Shown one piece after another: positions 5,018-7,596 of a DNA stretch of 7,596 nt. Every line of letters begins with the position of its first letter. The stretch's first letter is position 1. The DNA is from Phyllobacteriaceae bacterium (lineage in GTDB: Bacteria; Pseudomonadota; Alphaproteobacteria; Rhizobiales; Devosiaceae), in assembly GCA_012799265.1 (NCBI GenBank), contig JAAZLP010000211.1:1-7596 (forward strand). The letters are read 5' to 3'. The translations under genes were made by a program, and so were the position numbers. The notes under the pieces were generated by a model. The model was not told the origin of the DNA. It worked only from the letters and a program-made list of their open reading frames with translations, and did not search any database.

Positions 5018-6499
5018 TCAGTGCGCACTCAACAAATCGCTGTCGGCGTGCTGATGTTTGCCCAGATCATCGACGATGGTTGCACTGGCTTTGTTCATCC
5101 CGGAGAGGGAGACCTCGGCGCCGCTCTGACGGAATTTGGCGATGGCTTTGTCGATGGCCGCGACGCCAGAGATGTCCCATATATGGGCGTGGGTGAGATC
5201 AATGATGACCCGTTCGGCTCTTGCGTTGAAATCCAGCGCCGCCATGAAGGCTTCGGTGGAGGCAAAGAAGAGCTGACCGCGGACGTGGTAGACGCGCGTT
5301 TTGCCATCCTCGCTGAGCTCAGTCGAAACCTCGAAGATCTGCGCAATCTTCCAGGCAAAGAAGATGCCCGAGAGCAATACGCCGACGAGAACGCCGATGG
5401 CGAGGTTGTTGGTGAAGACAACGAAGCCGACGGTGGCCAGCATGACGATGGAAGACGAGCGCGGGTGATCCCTGAGGTTGAGGATCGAGCGCCAGTCGAA
5501 GGTGCCGATCGAAACCATGATCATGATGGCGACAAGCGCCGGCATCGGAATGTTGCGCAGGAGGTCGCCCAGGACGACCAGCAACGCCAATAGATAGGCG
5601 CCGGCGAGAAAGGTCGAGAGTCGCCCCCGACCGCCAGAGCGGACATTGATGCCCGACTGGCCAATCATGGCGCAGCCCGCCATGCCGCCGAAAAAGGCAG
5701 AAGCGATATTGGCTATGCCCTGCCCGATGCTCTCCTGCCGCTTGTCGCTGTCTGTATCGGTTGCTTCATCAACGATCTGTGCCGTCATCAAGGATTCCAG
5801 CAGGCCGACGGCAGCGACAGCAATCGAATAGGGCAGGATGATCCAAAGCGTATCAAGGGTGAGCGGAACATTGGGCAGGAGCAGGTGCGGCAGCGCCGTG
5901 GGCAGTTCGCCCATGTCGCCGACATAGCGAATGTCGAGCCCGGCAAAATAGGCGATGAGTCCAACCACGATGATCGCGACGAGTGGCGACGGGATCGCTT
6001 TGGTCACGCGCGGGAAGAGATAGATGATCGCCAGCGAGAGCGCGATCAGCGGATAGGTCATCCACGGCACGCCGATGAGTTCGGGCAGCTGGGCCATGAA
6101 GATCAGAATGGCCAGAGCGTTGACGAAACCGGTCATCACCGATTTCGACACAAACCGCATGACGGTATGGAGTTTGAGGTACCCTGCCCCGATCTGGATA
6201 ATGCCGGCAAGGATGGTGGCGGCGAGAAGATAATCGAGACCGTGCTCGCGCACCAGCGAGCCCATCAGAACCGCGGTGGCCGCTGTGGCCGCGGAGATCA
6301 TGGCCGGACGGCCACCGAAAATCGAAATGACAATGGCGATGACCACCGAGGCATAGAGCCCCACCTTGGGGTCGACACCGGCGATAATGGAAAAGGCGAT
6401 CGCTTCGGGGACGAGAGCAAGGGCGACGACCAGACCCGAAAGCAGATCGGCGCGCACATCCCGCACCCATTCGGCGCGGTAATTGGCAAAATTGAACAT
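5018..6499 (-). CDS. SulP-family (SLC26-like) inorganic anion transporter with C-terminal STAS domain
   Basis: 493-residue inner-membrane transporter of the SulP family (COG0659). Members carry sulfate, bicarbonate or other anions; the substrate cannot be read from sequence. The membrane domain starts with VRDVRADLLSGLVVALALVP (12-31) and SIIAGVDPKVGLYASVV, includes GGRPAMISAATAATAVLMGSL and the GLLESLMTAQIVDEAT (232-247) and GGMAGCAMIGQSGINVRSGG (271-290) blocks. A cytoplasmic STAS domain follows (about 400-480) with RVIIDLTHAHIWDISGVAAIDKAIAKF and LSGMNKASATIVDDLG. An open extension back to GTG 6574 exists, but ATG 6499 is preferred: it is preceded by AAGG (6511-6508) at 8 bases, similarity begins here, and the extension overlaps a structured leader. 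A strong promoter and a leader RNA lie upstream. No carbonic anhydrase gene, a common SulP neighbour, is in the window. Confidence 0.93.
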   Translation of the reverse strand: MFNFANYRAEWVRDVRADLLSGLVVALALVPEAIAFSIIAGVDPKVGLYASVVIAIVISIFGGRPAMISAATAATAVLMGSLVREHGLDYLLAATILAGIIQIGAGYLKLHTVMRFVSKSVMTGFVNALAILIFMAQLPELIGVPWMTYPLIALSLAIIYLFPRVTKAIPSPLVAIIVVGLIAYFAGLDIRYVGDMGELPTALPHLLLPNVPLTLDTLWIILPYSIAVAAVGLLESLMTAQIVDEATDTDSDKRQESIGQGIANIASAFFGGMAGCAMIGQSGINVRSGGRGRLSTFLAGAYLLALLVVLGDLLRNIPMPALVAIMIMVSIGTFDWRSILNLRDHPRSSSIVMLATVGFVVFTNNLAIGVLVGVLLSGIFFAWKIAQIFEVSTELSEDGKTRVYHVRGQLFFASTEAFMAALDFNARAERVIIDLTHAHIWDISGVAAIDKAIAKFRQSGAEVSLSGMNKASATIVDDLGKHQHADSDLLSAH

Positions 6500-6598
6500 G
6501 AACAGAACCTTGGCGTCCCGCTGACCTGGGCGCCTCGCTGCTGTGACCGGGGGATAGGCGCCCGGAGAAGCCACCCGACGACATCGGGTCCGACGAAT
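6500..6598 (-). promoter_or_regulatory. Structured 5' leader of the SulP mRNA with mutually exclusive stems; candidate cis-regulatory RNA
   Basis: From the predicted start to ATG 6499 the leader is about 100 bases. Read on the minus strand: hairpin 1, ACCCGA (6589-6584) with TCGGGT (6578-6573). Stem A, GGGCGCC (6563-6557) with GGCGCCC (6534-6528), perfect 7 bp around a 22-base loop. Stem B, the same GGCGCCC with GGGACGCC (6519-6512), 7 bp with a bulged A, whose 3' arm touches the SD AAGG (6511-6508). A and B cannot form together, so B would hinder and A would free ribosome binding. A candidate motif called sul1 has, as I recall, been reported upstream of sulfate transporter genes in Alphaproteobacteria; I cannot check its consensus, so identity is not claimed. 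Confidence 0.45.
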
Positions 6599-6604
6599 GC
6601 ACGG

Positions 6605-6633
6605 TTTATAGCCACCGGGCAGGCTGGCGGCAA
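6605..6633 (-). promoter_or_regulatory. Sigma-70-type promoter of the SulP gene
   Basis: On the minus strand TTGCCG (6633-6628) and TATAAA (6610-6605) are separated by exactly 17 bases. The -10 matches five of six consensus positions and reads CTATAAA with the preceding C; the -35 matches four of six. Transcription would begin near 6598, about 100 bases before the preferred SulP start. It is the best promoter match I see in the window. Confidence 0.6.
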
Positions 6634-6752
6634 TGCGGGCGCATAGTAGGTCTCTCTCAAGTGCTGCCCGGAAACGCTTCTGCGGCTATGGATTCGACTG
6701 CCGCTGGCATTAGTGGCAATGCTGCTCGCTGTCCTCTACTCCGGTACTACAC
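6634..6752. other. Remainder of the SulP-DUF1295 divergent intergenic region
   Basis: This stretch must hold the plus-strand promoter for the DUF1295 gene, but I see only weak candidates, such as CTATGGAT at 6687-6694 without a good -35. A small inverted repeat, GCATT (6707-6711) with AATGC (6718-6722), lies about 30 bases before the start codon. No coding sequence or RNA gene is evident. Confidence 0.4.
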
Positions 6753-7562
6753 ATGCAAATCGATCTTGCCCTTTATCCCTGGCCCGGCCTGCTAACGGCA
6801 CTGGTCACTGCGTTGGTCGTCTCGACGCTCGGCTTCCGCCGCACCGACTGGTTCATCTCGGTCAGCTACGGGCTCTCGATCGCGGCACAGGCAATCATCT
6901 TCCCGCTTCTGCTTCTCGGCCGTTGGGACATCTGGGCAGGTCTGCAGGCGGTGCTGCTCGTCGCCTATGGACTGCGGCTCACCACCCATATCCTGACGCG
7001 GGAGAAAAAGAGCTCTTATGCAAAGCGGATGGAAGGCTCATCCATGCGCAGCGGCAAGATGAATGTCGGCATGAAAGCGACCATGTGGCTCTCGGTCGCC
7101 CTCCTTTACGTGCTGATGTATTCGCCGGCGCTGATGACGCTCAATGCGCAGGCGCAGGGCTCGAGCATGGCCTCCCTGCCCCTCGGCCTCATCATCATGG
7201 CGCTCGGGCTTTTCATGGAAGGGGTCGGTGACTGGCAGAAGTCGGCGGCCAAGGACAAGCGGCCCGACGACTTCGTCTCGACCGGTCTCTATCGCATCGT
7301 GCGCTTCCCGAACTATTTTGGCGAGATGCTGTTCTGGGCCGGCGTCTGGGTTTCCGGTATTTCGGCCTATGCCAGTGTGCTGGACTGGATCCTGGCCTCA
7401 ATCGGCATCCTCGCCATCCAGGGTGTCATGATCGGCTCGGCAAAGGGGCTCGAGAAGAAGCAGAACGAGCGCTACGGAGATCGCGCCGACTATCGGGGCT
7501 ATGTGAAGAGGACGCCGATCCTCTTCCCCGTCGTTCCACTCTATTCGCTGGCAGGGAAATAG
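6753..7562 (+). CDS. DUF1295 (PF06966) membrane protein, steroid 5-alpha-reductase-like fold
   Basis: 269-residue polytopic membrane protein of the DUF1295 family, related in fold to steroid 5-alpha reductases and isoprenylcysteine methyltransferases; bacterial members have no firmly known reaction, with lipid modification or reduction the usual guess. About seven hydrophobic segments are visible: near 10-27, 34-56, 62-80, 110-128, 140-158, 191-205 and 209-230. Family signatures: GVGDWQKSAAK (157-167), STGLYRIVRFPNYFGEM (176-192), where Phe replaces the His of the common RHPNYFGE form, and the C-terminal EKKQNERYGDRADYRGYVKRTPILFP (234-259). Length is usual. ATG 6753 starts just before the first hydrophobic segment; its SD is poor (only GG at 6742-6743). 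It is transcribed divergently from SulP, and another reading frame may start 2 bases after its stop. Confidence 0.87.
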   Translation: MQIDLALYPWPGLLTALVTALVVSTLGFRRTDWFISVSYGLSIAAQAIIFPLLLLGRWDIWAGLQAVLLVAYGLRLTTHILTREKKSSYAKRMEGSSMRSGKMNVGMKATMWLSVALLYVLMYSPALMTLNAQAQGSSMASLPLGLIIMALGLFMEGVGDWQKSAAKDKRPDDFVSTGLYRIVRFPNYFGEMLFWAGVWVSGISAYASVLDWILASIGILAIQGVMIGSAKGLEKKQNERYGDRADYRGYVKRTPILFPVVPLYSLAGK

Positions 7563-7564
7563 GC

Positions 7565-7596
7565 ATGGCATTGGCGGAGGCTGGCGGCACTGTCTG
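7565..7596 (+). CDS. Possible start of a further gene, cut by the window edge
   Basis: ATG at 7565 opens a frame (MALAEAGGTV) that runs to the window end without a stop. AGGGA at 7553-7557 lies 7 bases upstream, a good SD, and the start follows the DUF1295 stop by only two bases, as in a tightly packed operon. Only ten complete codons are visible, so the product cannot be named and the frame could be chance. Confidence 0.35.
   Translation, partial: MALAEAGGTV

Noticed and set aside
4860..5054. 64-codon plus-strand frame in the SDR-SulP gap
   Set aside because: No SD, composition of translated hairpins, and it runs into the 3' end of SulP; the region is better explained by RNA or DNA structure.
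6499..6598. Naming the SulP leader as the sul1 RNA
   Set aside because: Context fits, but I cannot recall the consensus well enough to match it, and the tetraloops I associate with that motif are not evident.
5885..6646. 253-codon open frame on the plus strand opposite SulP
   Set aside because: Its translation is highly charged and low in complexity (rich in D, R, H, G), as expected from the complement of a GC-rich membrane-protein gene; SulP on the other strand is clearly real.
1..7596. CRISPR arrays, insertion sequences, toxin-antitoxin or phage-defence genes
   Set aside because: No regular direct repeats, transposase or integrase motifs, or recognised defence domains in any frame I read.

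Overview
The window is GC-rich (about 60% by eye) and densely coded. It looks like an alphaproteobacterial chromosome, probably Hyphomicrobiales and perhaps Devosia-like; this rests on protein style, gene content and promoter elements, with no database search. It holds eight coding regions, two of them cut by the window edges. No mobile element, CRISPR array, tRNA or rRNA was seen.

Layout. Positions 1-1546 (+): the 3' part of dinB (DNA polymerase IV), overlapping by one base a RidA/YjgF-family gene. Positions 1624-3943 (+): a COG3146 FemAB-like/GNAT-fold acyltransferase, a HIT-family nucleotide-binding protein and a DUF1275 (YoaK-like) membrane protein. A strong terminator for the opposite strand lies between the convergent DUF1275 and SDR genes. 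Positions 4033-4722 (-): an atypical short-chain dehydrogenase/reductase-like protein without the usual YxxxK. Positions 4723-5017: a 295-base non-coding stretch with several inverted repeats. Positions 5018-6499 (-): a SulP anion transporter with a STAS domain. Positions 6500-6752: a divergent intergenic region with a good promoter and a structured leader for the SulP gene. Positions 6753-7562 (+): a DUF1295 membrane protein (steroid 5-alpha-reductase-like fold), followed by a possible partial gene at the edge.

The genes are mostly housekeeping or accessory: translesion synthesis, reactive enamine clean-up, nucleotide hydrolysis, anion transport and lipid/membrane functions. They do not form one pathway. 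I found no convincing new multi-gene system. The parts most worth checking are non-coding: the SulP leader, where one segment can pair with either of two partners and one pairing ends next to the ribosome binding site; and the SDR-SulP intergenic region, which holds a perfect 10-bp inverted repeat and a possible small RNA ending in a terminator-like hairpin.
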